A stretch of DNA of 41,688 bases, taken from NCBI GenBank assembly GCA_026710545.1, contig JAPOQU010000036.1:1-41688 (forward strand), written 5' to 3'. Shown here one piece after another: positions 1-8,310 of the stretch. A program made the translations under genes and the position numbers. Numbering within the stretch: the stretch's first letter is position 1; each line of letters opens with the position of its first letter. Under the pieces are notes generated by a model. That model did not search any database. It was not told where the DNA came from and was given only the letters and a program-made list of their open reading frames with translations. This DNA is from Gammaproteobacteria bacterium (GTDB lineage Bacteria > Pseudomonadota > Gammaproteobacteria > Eutrophobiales > Eutrophobiaceae).

Positions 1-784
1 CCCTGAGCAAAACCACTGCTGCCGCGCCGTCGGAAATGGAACTGGAATTGGCCGGGGTCACGGTGCCGTTTTTGGCGAATGCCGGTTTCAGTGTGGGGAT
101 TTTGTCGATCCGGGCTTTGCCCGGCTGCTCGTCGGTATCAATGGTGGTTTCACCTTTGCGCGTTTTGACTACGACCGGTTCGATTTCTTCCTTGAATCTT
201 CCTTCCCTGATGGCGCGCTGGGCACGCGTCAGCGACTCTATGGCATAGGCGTCCTGCATTTCCCGGGTAAAACCGTATTTGCCAGCACAGTCTTCTGCAT
301 AAGAACCCATTAACTTGCCCTGGTCATACGCGTCTTCCAGGCCGTCAAAGAACATGTGGTCCACCATCTCCCCGTGACCCAGGCGCAGGCCGCTACGTGC
401 CTTGAGCACCAGGTACGGCGCATTGCTCATGCTCTCCATCCCTCCCGCGACTATACAATCCGCGGAACCTGCCCGGATGGCGTCAAAACCCAGCATCACG
501 GCCTTCATGGCAGAACCGCACATCTTGTTCACGGTGGTACAACCTGTGCTGGCCGGGATACCTGCGCCTATGGATGCCTGGCGCGCGGGGGCCTGGCGCA
601 GGCCGGCAGGCAACACGCAGCCCATAATGGTCTCGTCTACTTCTGCCGGATTAACTCCTGCACTGTCCAATGCAGCCTTGACGGCAACGGCGCCCAACTG
701 CGGGGCCGGCACGGCTGACAGGTCTCCCTGCAACCCCCCCTGGGGTGTCCGGGCCATACCCGCAATGACTATTTGATCATTCAT
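1..784 (-). CDS. Acetyl-CoA C-acetyltransferase (thiolase), C-terminus cut by the window edge
   Basis: The first 261 codons of a type II thiolase are visible, reading from ATG at 784 to the left edge with no stop. The product starts MNDQIVIAGMARTPQGG and carries the nucleophile motif NKMCGSAMK, with the acylated cysteine at residue 89. It also has GGMESMSNAPY and, near the edge, NGTVTPANSSSISDGAAA, the usual lead-in to the second half. The family condenses two acetyl-CoA to acetoacetyl-CoA or cleaves 3-ketoacyl-CoA. The C-terminal catalytic His and Cys lie outside the window, so biosynthetic and degradative roles cannot be separated. It is the last visible gene of a minus-strand run, downstream of the molybdopterin oxidoreductase with a palindromic repeat between them. 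Confidence 0.93.
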   Translation of the reverse strand, partial: MNDQIVIAGMARTPQGGLQGDLSAVPAPQLGAVAVKAALDSAGVNPAEVDETIMGCVLPAGLRQAPARQASIGAGIPASTGCTTVNKMCGSAMKAVMLGFDAIRAGSADCIVAGGMESMSNAPYLVLKARSGLRLGHGEMVDHMFFDGLEDAYDQGKLMGSYAEDCAGKYGFTREMQDAYAIESLTRAQRAIREGRFKEEIEPVVVKTRKGETTIDTDEQPGKARIDKIPTLKPAFAKNGTVTPANSSSISDGAAAVVLLR

Positions 785-797
785 GAATAAACTCCCT

Positions 798-893
798 CGT
801 CATTCCGGCGAAAGCCGGAATCCAGTGAAATACTGTGTCGCCTGAAGGGCGACCCTTTATTATACTGGATGCCGGGTCAAGCCCGGCATGACG
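798..893. repeat. REP/MITE-like inverted repeat, GAAA-loop family
   Basis: The element is bounded by two imperfectly complementary hairpins. The left one (803-820) is TTCCGGC, a GAAA-type loop, then GCCGGAA. The right one (871-886) is GCCGGG, TCAA, CCCGGC. The outer flanks CGTCATTCC..TCCAG and CTGGATGCC..GGCATGACG pair with each other, and a third small hairpin (GTCGCC..GGCGAC, 837-853) sits in the middle. It fills the gap between the thiolase start and the molybdopterin oxidoreductase stop. A related copy lies at 16582-16686. It could fold in the transcript, but a mobile intergenic repeat is the more economical reading. Confidence 0.75.
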
Positions 894-918
894 AATAGGA
901 GTGGTCATGCCTTCATTC

Positions 919-3267
919 TCAAGAACGGCTGATAGTAGCAGGTTGCGAAAACACCCGGATCTCCGGCAGTTCCCCGGTAAATTTCTCCACTTCAACCAGG
1001 CAACTGTGGGCGGACGGTCCCTGGGCCAATTTCGATGTTCCCGCATCACGCGTCAACGCGTTCGGATTACCGTGTACTTCCAGGGACATGGGATCGCCTG
1101 GATCCTGCGGGTCATACCAGGCCCCGGTTTCCAGTTCGATAACGCCCGGACGCAGGTTTTCCGTGAGGATGACCCCGGCCAGGCACGCGCCGCGGTCGTT
1201 GAACAAACGGATGATGTCGCCATCCCTGATGTCCCGTTCCGCAGCATCGTCCGGGTTCATCCTGGCCGGCGCCCGCCCCTTGAGTTTAGCGTTGCGGCTG
1301 GTCACGCCATGGTCGTATTGGCTGTGTAACCGGGTCTTCGGCTGGTTGGAGATTAAATGCAACGGGTAGACCGCAGCTCTCCCGGCGCCCAGCCATTCCT
1401 GCCTGTCGTACCACCTTGGATGGCCGGCGCAGTCGTCGTAGTTGAAGCCGGCGATCTTTTCCGAATACAGTTCGATCCTGCCGGAGGGTGTTCGTAGCGG
1501 GTTTATTTCCGGGTCCGTACGGAATTTCTCCAGGATATATACACGGTCCGGGATTTGTTCCTCTACCGTGATTTGCCGGCCATGCCAGAAATCATCAAAT
1601 TCCGGCAATGACACATGCAGGCCTGCCGCCGCTTCCCTGGTTTTGCCATACAGGTGCCTGACCCAGTCCATTTCGTCCCTGCCTTCGGTGAATTCCTGCT
1701 CCGAACCAAGCCGTTGCGCCAACCCGGCGAAGATATCGTAATCGTTTTTCGACTGGCCGAGAGGCGGCAGGGCGCTGGGCATGGGGGCGAGATGGCAATC
1801 GTACGGATTGATGCAGATATCATTGCGCTCCAGTGCGGTAGTTGAGGGAAATACTATATCGGCATGGCGCGCGGTAGCCGTCCAGAATGGCTCGTTGACT
1901 ACAATGGTTTCGGGCCTGGCCCAGGCCCTGCGCAGGCGGTTCAAATCCTGGTGATGATGGAACGGGTTGCCGCCCGCCCAGTAGACAAGCCTGATATCGG
2001 GATAGGTGAGCGTCTGCCCGTTGTATTCAAACTGCTCTCCCGGGTTCAACAGCATGTCCGAGATCCTGGCCACGGGGATAAACGCGGTTACGGCATTCTC
2101 TCCCTGCGGCAATGCCGCGGTCTTGTAATTGGGCAGGCGCCGGCCGGCAAAACCGATATTGTGGACGGAGCCGTAGCCATAGGCGACACCGGCGCCGGGC
2201 AGGCCCACGTAGCCCAGCATGGCGCTCAGCAGCGTCGCCATCCAGTAGGACTGTTCACCGAACTCGCTGCGTTGCAGAGACCAGCTTATACCGATCAGGC
2301 AGCGTTCTGCCGCCATCTGTTTTGCGGCTTCCTCGATTTTTTCGGCAGGTATCCCGGCCAACTGCGCCGCCCACCCGGCATCTTTGACGATCCCGTCCTC
2401 AGCGCCCATCAGGTAGGGAAGGAAGCGTTCAAACCCCGTGCAGTAAGTATCGAGAAAGCGCTTGTCCTGGAGCTTGTTCGCCACCAGGGTGTGGGCAATG
2501 CCGAGCATGACGGCAACGTCGCTGTTGGGCCGGCACGGCCACCACTCGGCATCAAGATAATCCGCCATGTCGTCCTTCACCGGGCTGACGTTCACGAACC
2601 TGACGCCGGCCTGTTTCAGGCCCTGCAATTGATCTTTGGCCGTGTGCGCGCCCAGGCCCCCGGCCATGATCTGGGTATTCTTCATGGCAATGCCGCCGAA
2701 ACACACCACCAGCCTGGTGTGTTTTGTGATGTCCTCGACGGTGGGCGCCTGCATCATCAGGTCATAAAAATTCGTGCCCAGCACGTGGGTCATGATGACC
2801 TCGGCCGCAGCGACAGAGTAACTGTTAACGGAACGGGTATAGCCGCCGGCCGTGTTGAGAAAACGGTGCACCTGGCTGGTGGCATGGTGGAAACGGCCGG
2901 CGCTGGCCCAGCCGTACGAGCCGCCGTAAATGGCTTCGTTGCCGAATTCCTGCCGCACCCGCTGAATGGCATCGGCAGCCATATCAAGCGCCGTATCCCA
3001 GGCCACCGGCACGAACGGGTCGATGCCGCGCCGCGCCCCGTCGCTGTTGTGGCGTTGTTCCAGGTATCCCTGCCGGATCATCGGCTGGAGGACGCGTACA
3101 TCCTCATCCTGGGCGTTCAGTAACGATTGGCCGATCGGCGTAGGGTCGGGGTCGGTGGCGTAGGGATGGATCGCCACCAGCCTGTCGCCGGCGACCTCGG
3201 CCAGGTAATTCCCCCAGTGGGAGGTTACCGGGACCAGTTTATGCAGTGGTTCCGCTTGTGCGTGCAT
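919..3267 (-). CDS. Molybdopterin oxidoreductase, BisC/TorA (DMSO reductase) family
   Basis: This 782-residue protein reads through as a bis-MGD oxidoreductase of the biotin sulfoxide / trimethylamine-N-oxide reductase branch. The region GGSYGWASAGRFHHATSQ (about 115-132) matches the part of DMSO reductases holding the serine ligand to molybdenum. Downstream are family blocks such as YWAGGNPFHHHQDLNRL and NEPFWTATARHADIVFPST, and a C-terminal cofactor-binding domain beginning near YPLHLISNQPKTRLHSQYDH. There is no N-terminal Cys cluster for an Fe-S centre and no twin-arginine signal peptide, so a cytoplasmic BisC-like enzyme fits better than periplasmic TorA. The substrate (biotin or methionine sulfoxide, an N-oxide or another) cannot be read from sequence. 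A decayed FAD-enzyme fragment lies 32 bases upstream on the same strand. Confidence 0.9.
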   Translation of the reverse strand: MHAQAEPLHKLVPVTSHWGNYLAEVAGDRLVAIHPYATDPDPTPIGQSLLNAQDEDVRVLQPMIRQGYLEQRHNSDGARRGIDPFVPVAWDTALDMAADAIQRVRQEFGNEAIYGGSYGWASAGRFHHATSQVHRFLNTAGGYTRSVNSYSVAAAEVIMTHVLGTNFYDLMMQAPTVEDITKHTRLVVCFGGIAMKNTQIMAGGLGAHTAKDQLQGLKQAGVRFVNVSPVKDDMADYLDAEWWPCRPNSDVAVMLGIAHTLVANKLQDKRFLDTYCTGFERFLPYLMGAEDGIVKDAGWAAQLAGIPAEKIEEAAKQMAAERCLIGISWSLQRSEFGEQSYWMATLLSAMLGYVGLPGAGVAYGYGSVHNIGFAGRRLPNYKTAALPQGENAVTAFIPVARISDMLLNPGEQFEYNGQTLTYPDIRLVYWAGGNPFHHHQDLNRLRRAWARPETIVVNEPFWTATARHADIVFPSTTALERNDICINPYDCHLAPMPSALPPLGQSKNDYDIFAGLAQRLGSEQEFTEGRDEMDWVRHLYGKTREAAAGLHVSLPEFDDFWHGRQITVEEQIPDRVYILEKFRTDPEINPLRTPSGRIELYSEKIAGFNYDDCAGHPRWYDRQEWLGAGRAAVYPLHLISNQPKTRLHSQYDHGVTSRNAKLKGRAPARMNPDDAAERDIRDGDIIRLFNDRGACLAGVILTENLRPGVIELETGAWYDPQDPGDPMSLEVHGNPNALTRDAGTSKLAQGPSAHSCLVEVEKFTGELPEIRVFSQPATISRS

Positions 3268-3299
3268 GTCTGTTTTCCGTCATCAGGACTGTTGAATTA

Positions 3300-3452
3300 C
3301 TATACACATGTTGGCCGGCAAGTTCTAACAACGCCGGTATTAAAACCGGTCCCCTCAGCCCGTTCCAGGACTGTGACCTCAGCCCCGTGTTGCTGCAGGT
3401 AGTAAGCGGTTGTAACTCCTGTCACCCCGCCTCCGATAATGGTTACTCGCAT
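3300..3452 (-). pseudogene. N-terminal remnant of a DadA-like FAD-dependent amino acid dehydrogenase
   Basis: A 50-codon frame starts at ATG 3452 and reads MRVTIIGGGVTGVTTAYYL, then QQHGAEVTVLERAEG, before ending at TAG (3302-3300). The GxGxxG dinucleotide-binding loop, following helix and ExxxG end of the second strand are the standard N-terminus of D-amino acid dehydrogenase or glycine oxidase type flavoenzymes, normally about 400-430 residues. Everything after the first Rossmann unit is absent, and the molybdopterin oxidoreductase starts 32 bases downstream. I read it as a deletion scar. The frame is intact and free of stops, so a short peptide could still be made. Confidence 0.72.
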
Positions 3453-3473
3453 GGATCGGTAAATGTCCGGACT

Positions 3474-4361
3474 TTAGAATTTGTCAATATTATGGTCTGC
3501 GCGCCGTTCAATTACCAAATCCAATTTCCAATGGTGAATAGCCCAGTCCAGGATCTCCCGCTTGCCGGCTTGCGCCAGTTCCGGATCAGGCGCCTGCCCG
3601 AGGAAACGTAACGCGCGCAACAGTACTGTTTCAGGGGAAACCCCGGCGAGCACGTCCGTTGCCCCGTCCTGCTTGCTGACCTTCTTCCCGTTGGCATCAA
3701 CGACAACCGGGTGGTGCGCGTAAGCAGGTGAGGGCAGGCGGAGAACGGATTGCAGGTAGACCTGGTTGAAGGTGGTGTCGAGCAGGTCTGCGCCGCGCAC
3801 TATATGGGTGATATCCTGGGCGGCATCGTCGATGACTACTGCCAGGTTGTAGGCGATTAAGCCATCCGAGCGGCGCAGGATGAAATCTCCGGTCATATCG
3901 TCCAGCAGTCCTGTTTGACGAGCTTGAATTGCATCGTCAAAGGTTATCGGCCGATCCGGCGTTTTCACGCGCAAGGAATGGGGTTTTTCCTGCTGAACCG
4001 TGCGCATCCTGCAGGTGCCCGGGTAAGGTTTTCCCCTGGTGATCTTCCTTGGGCAAAAGCAGCGGTACAGCAGGCCTGCTTCAGCAAGCGCCGCCAGGGC
4101 CTGCCGGTAATATTCAAGACGGTCGCTCTGGTACACGATATCGCCGTCCCATTCCAGTCCGAGGATCTCCAGGGTATCGACAATCTTGCGGTCGGCCCTG
4201 GCGCGCACCCGCGGCGTATCGATATCCTCGATTCGCAGCAACCATTTGCCCTTGTTATACCGGGCGTCAAGATAACTCGCCAGCGCCGCCACGATGGACC
4301 CGAAATGGAGCGGACCGCTGGGAGTAGGGGCAAAGCGCCCGATATAAGACGTGTTTAACAT
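3474..4361 (-). CDS. gluQ: Glutamyl-Q tRNA(Asp) synthetase
   Basis: At 295 residues this has the length of GluQ, a paralogue of the glutamyl-tRNA synthetase catalytic domain without an anticodon-binding domain. The HIGH-like element is in RFAPTPSGPLHFGS (9-22). A zinc site is formed by C101, C103, Y113 and C117 (CFCPRK..YPGTC). The KMSKS equivalent is KKVSKQDGA. The family activates glutamate and attaches it to the queuosine base at position 34 of tRNA(Asp). The ATG at 4361 gives the family's normal N-terminus. In many gammaproteobacteria gluQ lies near dksA; no dksA is seen here, and the divergent neighbour is a DNA glycosylase. Confidence 0.95.
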   Translation of the reverse strand: MLNTSYIGRFAPTPSGPLHFGSIVAALASYLDARYNKGKWLLRIEDIDTPRVRARADRKIVDTLEILGLEWDGDIVYQSDRLEYYRQALAALAEAGLLYRCFCPRKITRGKPYPGTCRMRTVQQEKPHSLRVKTPDRPITFDDAIQARQTGLLDDMTGDFILRRSDGLIAYNLAVVIDDAAQDITHIVRGADLLDTTFNQVYLQSVLRLPSPAYAHHPVVVDANGKKVSKQDGATDVLAGVSPETVLLRALRFLGQAPDPELAQAGKREILDWAIHHWKLDLVIERRADHNIDKF

Positions 4362-4393
4362 GGATGGACAGGATATACAGGATACCGGGTATT

Positions 4394-4419
4394 GGGGACA
4401 GATTTATAAATCTGTCCCC
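4394..4419. repeat. Perfect 26-bp palindrome, GGGGACAGA / TCTGTCCCC family
   Basis: The site reads GGGGACAGA, TTTATAAA, TCTGTCCCC and is a perfect inverted repeat in the 87-base gap between the divergent gluQ and glycosylase genes. A close relative with a different centre is at 12865-12888. No RAYT (REP-associated transposase) gene is in the window. The symmetry would also suit a dimeric repressor, but recurrence beside unrelated genes favours a dispersed REP-like element. Confidence 0.7.
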
Positions 4420-4448
4420 GGCTGTTTTCACTGATTAAAATATAACAA

Positions 4449-5093
4449 ATGATCTCCTGCGACAAATTGGCCGCGTTGTACGATCGACTGCTGGATACTT
4501 ACGGGCCGCAGCGCTGGTGGCCGGCAGAATCCGCGTTCGAGGTGATCGTCGGCGCAGTACTCACCCAGAACACCAGTTGGAAGAACGTCGAAAAGGCGAT
4601 AACAGGACTGAAAGATGCCGGCCCGCTTGAGTTGGGCAGGATTGTTGCGCTACCCCGGGATGAATTGGCCGAACTGATCAAATCCTCCGGTTTCTTCAAT
4701 GTAAAGGCGCAACGCCTGCAGAACCTGTGCGGGTGGTTGCATTCACAGGGTGGTCTGGACGCCGTAGCTCAATGGGACACCGGCAGGCTCAGACAGGCGT
4801 TGCTGTCAATCAACGGCGTAGGGCCTGAGACGGCTGATGACATCCTGCTCTATGCTTTTGAGCGCCCGGTATTCGTTATCGACACCTACACCCGCCGCCT
4901 GTTAAACAGGCTGGGACTGATCCGGGGCAGGGAAGACTATGAAACGTTGCGGCAGATGTTCGAATGCTGCCTTGCTCCGGATCACAGGCTGTATAATGAA
5001 TACCATGCGTTGATCGTCAGGCATGCCAAGGAAAAATGTACACATCACAACCAATGCCGGCATTGCGCAGTGGAAGCGCCAATCCCGTTATAA
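4449..5093 (+). CDS. Endonuclease III-like HhH-GPD DNA glycosylase lacking the catalytic lysine
   Basis: This 214-residue protein has the HhH-GPD fold of base-excision glycosylases. TQNTSWKNVEKA matches the early helix region of Nth. The helix-hairpin-helix is SINGVGPETADDIL, and the catalytic Asp is D145 in VIDTYTRRLLNRLGL. The residue aligned with the Nth lysine nucleophile (Lys120 in GVGRKTA) is Glu127 here, so a bifunctional lyase is unlikely. The Fe-S region is also unusual: C197, C203 and C206 are spaced x5 and x2, and no fourth Cys follows. This fits the endonuclease III-related or 3-methyladenine glycosylase-like branch better than true Nth. Substrate is unknown. Confidence 0.85.
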   Translation: MISCDKLAALYDRLLDTYGPQRWWPAESAFEVIVGAVLTQNTSWKNVEKAITGLKDAGPLELGRIVALPRDELAELIKSSGFFNVKAQRLQNLCGWLHSQGGLDAVAQWDTGRLRQALLSINGVGPETADDILLYAFERPVFVIDTYTRRLLNRLGLIRGREDYETLRQMFECCLAPDHRLYNEYHALIVRHAKEKCTHHNQCRHCAVEAPIPL

Positions 5094-5095
5094 CC

Positions 5096-5152
5096 ATGAC
5101 TGAAGAATACTATATCGACCAGGCCGTTCGCCGGAACGATCCCGGAATTTAG
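5096..5152 (+). other. Possible 18-codon gene start remnant
   Basis: Three bases after the glycosylase stop, an ATG opens MTEEYYIDQAVRRNDPGI and ends at TAG. Beyond the stop the same frame gives RELL and a second stop. The phrase looks like the beginning of a real protein cut off where the restriction operon's 3' end (5149) begins. I do not recognise the parent. It may equally be chance. Confidence 0.25.
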
Positions 5153-8100
5153 CGGGAACTGCTGTAGCCTGCTTCACCTGGTTGCATTATGGCTGCGATA
5201 TAATCGTAATTATCTCCCTGTTCCGGAAAGAGAATATGGGCTTGCGCAAACCGGTCCAGATCCCAGGAAGCATCGCCATACCTGTCCCACAGGTCCTCAT
5301 GGCGCGTGCCTGAAACAATGAACGAGTCCAGCGTTACGTTCCGGTAATTGCTGCGCTGACTGATTTTCCCGGCAAATTCCGGCAGGCGTTCGTGTAGTTG
5401 CGCCTTGTCGTCCTGCTCGTATGAAGGCGCATTCAACATGCCGTGGGGTTCAATGAATACGATTCGCTGTCCTTCGGTATCCTTAATCCACAGGATAAAA
5501 TCAGGGTAAAAACCGCTGTTCTCGAAGAAACCGATGCCTTTGCCCCGGCTCAGGTTGCGCAACAGGTAAACCTGCTTGTCTGTTAAAAAGCCGTCGCTTT
5601 CTGAGCGGCAATACGCGCGCATGTCCTCGACGAATTTTCGTTCTCCCGGCTTTAACCCCGGCGGCGCGCTACTGAGCCTGTCATCCTGTTCCACCAGCAG
5701 TGGCTGGTAGAGATGCCGGTCGAAATAAACGTTTTTAAGATAATGGTTTTCCTCCCGGTAAAGACGCTCGCCTTCCTGCAGCAAGTCCTCAATTATAGCA
5801 ATCAATTCACTTTCATCACGGGATATCTTGAGTGTGTAATCCTCAAAGTTGGTGTCTCCTGCATCAATTTCAGTAAAGATCATGTTTTCGGAATCCCAGC
5901 GCTCCCGCTGCACGCGGTAGTACTTGTCAATATACTTTCTCAGTATGGAGACCACCACCTCGTGCAAGCGTTCCACGTCGGCATAAGAACGCGGTTCCAT
6001 GATTGAGTCCTCCGCGCTCAAGCTGTACAGTCTCACGGGTTCGCCGGCCGTCATAATCTTTTTGGCTGCTTCCGGGGTCAGGGCAAAATTTTTCCATCCC
6101 TTGTTTTCCTTGTATTCCAGCAGCTCCAGGTACACCCTCTGCCAGTCAATGAGCGCCAGGCTGCTCGCCGGGATGGGCCGGTTTTGTCCGGAGTGAAATT
6201 CAGCTTCCTTGACGCTGGCGCCGCCGCTCTCCATGATCCTGACCCTGGTGGACAGGTCAAGATGCACCCGGGCTGCTTTATCAGCTATAAGAAATACATT
6301 TTCCTCATCCGCGAAATGGCGTCCTTCGGGCGCACGCGGCGCCACCAGTCCCTTGTCAAGGAAATCCGCATTCGGCCGAACAGGAAGACGTAATTCCAGG
6401 AATCCCTCGGTATCGACGCCTTCCCGTTCCAGGTAATCGCGAAACTGCGTCATATAATTAGCCCGCACCGCAAAGATGTTCAGTGTTTCCAGCAACCCCA
6501 GGTCGTTCGGGTGGTCGCCGTCCAGCGCGGCGCTGCGTTTGAGGCTGTAGTCCCGGCCTTGCAGTCGCACCCCCCGCCCGAACATCTGTATGATTTCCGA
6601 CCCCTCCTTACGGCCGATATTCAGCAGTCCCATGTTCGATACGCGCCAGGAATTCCAACCCTCCATGAATTTCTTCGCGCCGATGAGCACGTCAATTCCC
6701 GTATCAGGCGCGTTGATGCCGTCAAACAGGGAGTCGGCCATGGCGTCTTCTTCCAGGGTGATGCCGGCGGAGTCCTGCGCTACCAGTTTTTTGAATTTGC
6801 CCACGTCGCCGATATAGATCAGCCCGAAGTAGTCCTCGCCGCCGCCGGCCTTCAGGCCGATCTCTCCCCTGCTGTTACGAATGCTGCACAGGCGTAACCC
6901 GCCCCCACCCGGCGTACGAAACACCTTGGCGAGGATATCGGTATATATCTGTTCCAAATCCATAGCGCTCTTGCGCAGGTAATCGAACCTGTTCCTGAAC
7001 ACGTCTTCCCCGCCCGGCGCAAGCAGGCCGCTGACCCCCTGGAGTAGTTTTTCCAGGGCCTGCATCGTCCAGGTTTTATTGTCCAGGACCCGGTGCAGGA
7101 AACGGGCGACGACCAGTACGTCGCTGCGCGCCTGTTTGTCCCTCATATAAACCGCATTCACCGTACTGCCGACAAATACCCACAGCGGACGCTCCAGGTT
7201 GTAGGGACGCAAGGCTTGCGCTTGTTCGATAAACAACCGTTTTTGCTGGTAAAAAGATAACAGGTTGCCGAGCAGCAGCAGGTTGGTTTTTTCCTCCGTG
7301 GTTTCCTCTGCCAGGTTCAGTATACGAAAATCCTTGCCATAGCCGTCGCCGTAGAAGTAACGATAGGAATAATCGAAGATAATAGCCTTGCCATACTCTA
7401 TGGTCAGCGGGTCGTTGCGCGCCGCCGTTAAAGCCTGGCCGAAGGTGGCGCTGTATTCAAACGTAAACCCGGTTGCGCCCAGCGCATTACGCAACTTCAA
7501 CCACGCCGCGCCCCCCGAACCCTTATGCCCTTCGTCCACGAAAATCAGGTTGTTGCCGGAAAATGCTTCCACCGGTACGCGTTCGCCGCGCCCGCGCTTT
7601 TCCTGCGCCAGCTTGGTGATCTCCAGCACGCGCACGGTATTCTGCCGCGGCAACAACAGGCCGCTTTCGTTCAGGACAAAGCGTTTTGCCGGAATATCAG
7701 ATAGCGCCAGCTCCTGCAGGTGTTGCTCGCTCAAGCCTTCGTTCGGCGTGATCAACAGGATATTATCCAGCGCCGCATTGTTATAGTGCAGAAACTGCCG
7801 ATAGTTCAGGTGCATGATCAGCGTCTTGCCGCTGCCGGTCGCCATCCAGAAGGCGAGTTTCCTCAGGTCTGTCTCCGAGAATCTCCCTCCTTCCGGGACG
7901 CCCCTGACAACATTTTGGCTTGCCAGAAAATCGTTCAGGGACCGGAGCATATTGGCCCGGCCGTTGAAATAGCGGTCCAGGAAGACTTCCGTGTAAAGCA
8001 GGGCCAGGTGTTGAAAGTATTTCAGCCTGAATGCCGGCCGCCGGGCAGTGACGGCGCGCAGGTGCGCGCGGATATTGTCGTCGTAGCAGGCAAGATCATC

Positions 8101-8310
8101 CAACGGGATACGCAGTTGTTTCCCGCGCGAGGTCAGCAGCCGGTAAACGAAACTGCGACCTTCCGCGTCATAACCTTCACCTGCCTGCTTGACGTGCCAG
8201 AGCAGCTCCCGGTTGCTGTTATAGCCGAACTGGTAGTTCAGCCAGGCGAGCAGGGCGAGGCGTTGCTCGAGTTTGACGTACTGTGGTTGGCCCGAATATA
8301 ACTCAATCAT
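5149..8310 (-). CDS. Type III-like restriction enzyme Res subunit (superfamily 2 helicase-nuclease)
   Basis: This 1053-residue protein pairs with the methyltransferase encoded just upstream, with a 4-base ATGA overlap (8307-8310) that suggests coupled translation. It has a DEAD/DEAH helicase core: Walker A ATGSGKT at 157-163, the motif II form DEGH near residue 256, motif III-like YSATFGQAL, and motif VI in IIQMFGRGVRLQGRD. Near the C-terminus (about 935-960) is a PD-(D/E)xK-like nuclease block, FYPDFILWIKDTEG followed by VFIEPHGM, in which the usual final lysine is replaced by His. In type III systems Res binds Mod, translocates using ATP and cuts between head-to-head sites. The frame is uninterrupted. 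The altered active site leaves cleavage uncertain. Confidence 0.88.
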   Translation of the reverse strand: MIELYSGQPQYVKLEQRLALLAWLNYQFGYNSNRELLWHVKQAGEGYDAEGRSFVYRLLTSRGKQLRIPLDDLACYDDNIRAHLRAVTARRPAFRLKYFQHLALLYTEVFLDRYFNGRANMLRSLNDFLASQNVVRGVPEGGRFSETDLRKLAFWMATGSGKTLIMHLNYRQFLHYNNAALDNILLITPNEGLSEQHLQELALSDIPAKRFVLNESGLLLPRQNTVRVLEITKLAQEKRGRGERVPVEAFSGNNLIFVDEGHKGSGGAAWLKLRNALGATGFTFEYSATFGQALTAARNDPLTIEYGKAIIFDYSYRYFYGDGYGKDFRILNLAEETTEEKTNLLLLGNLLSFYQQKRLFIEQAQALRPYNLERPLWVFVGSTVNAVYMRDKQARSDVLVVARFLHRVLDNKTWTMQALEKLLQGVSGLLAPGGEDVFRNRFDYLRKSAMDLEQIYTDILAKVFRTPGGGGLRLCSIRNSRGEIGLKAGGGEDYFGLIYIGDVGKFKKLVAQDSAGITLEEDAMADSLFDGINAPDTGIDVLIGAKKFMEGWNSWRVSNMGLLNIGRKEGSEIIQMFGRGVRLQGRDYSLKRSAALDGDHPNDLGLLETLNIFAVRANYMTQFRDYLEREGVDTEGFLELRLPVRPNADFLDKGLVAPRAPEGRHFADEENVFLIADKAARVHLDLSTRVRIMESGGASVKEAEFHSGQNRPIPASSLALIDWQRVYLELLEYKENKGWKNFALTPEAAKKIMTAGEPVRLYSLSAEDSIMEPRSYADVERLHEVVVSILRKYIDKYYRVQRERWDSENMIFTEIDAGDTNFEDYTLKISRDESELIAIIEDLLQEGERLYREENHYLKNVYFDRHLYQPLLVEQDDRLSSAPPGLKPGERKFVEDMRAYCRSESDGFLTDKQVYLLRNLSRGKGIGFFENSGFYPDFILWIKDTEGQRIVFIEPHGMLNAPSYEQDDKAQLHERLPEFAGKISQRSNYRNVTLDSFIVSGTRHEDLWDRYGDASWDLDRFAQAHILFPEQGDNYDYIAAIMQPGEAGYSSSR

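Noticed and set aside
1936..1956. GGTTCAAATCC-like stretch considered as a tRNA T-arm
   Set aside because: It lies inside the molybdopterin oxidoreductase coding sequence and no acceptor or anticodon stems can be formed around it.
1864..3123. 419-residue plus-strand open frame opposite the molybdopterin oxidoreductase
   Set aside because: The opposite strand encodes a coherent family protein with motifs; this frame has low-complexity Arg/Gly/His-rich translation and no recognisable domain.
4394..4419. Palindrome considered as a rho-independent terminator
   Set aside because: It lies between divergent gene starts, not after a stop, has no T-run, and recurs elsewhere with the same arms.
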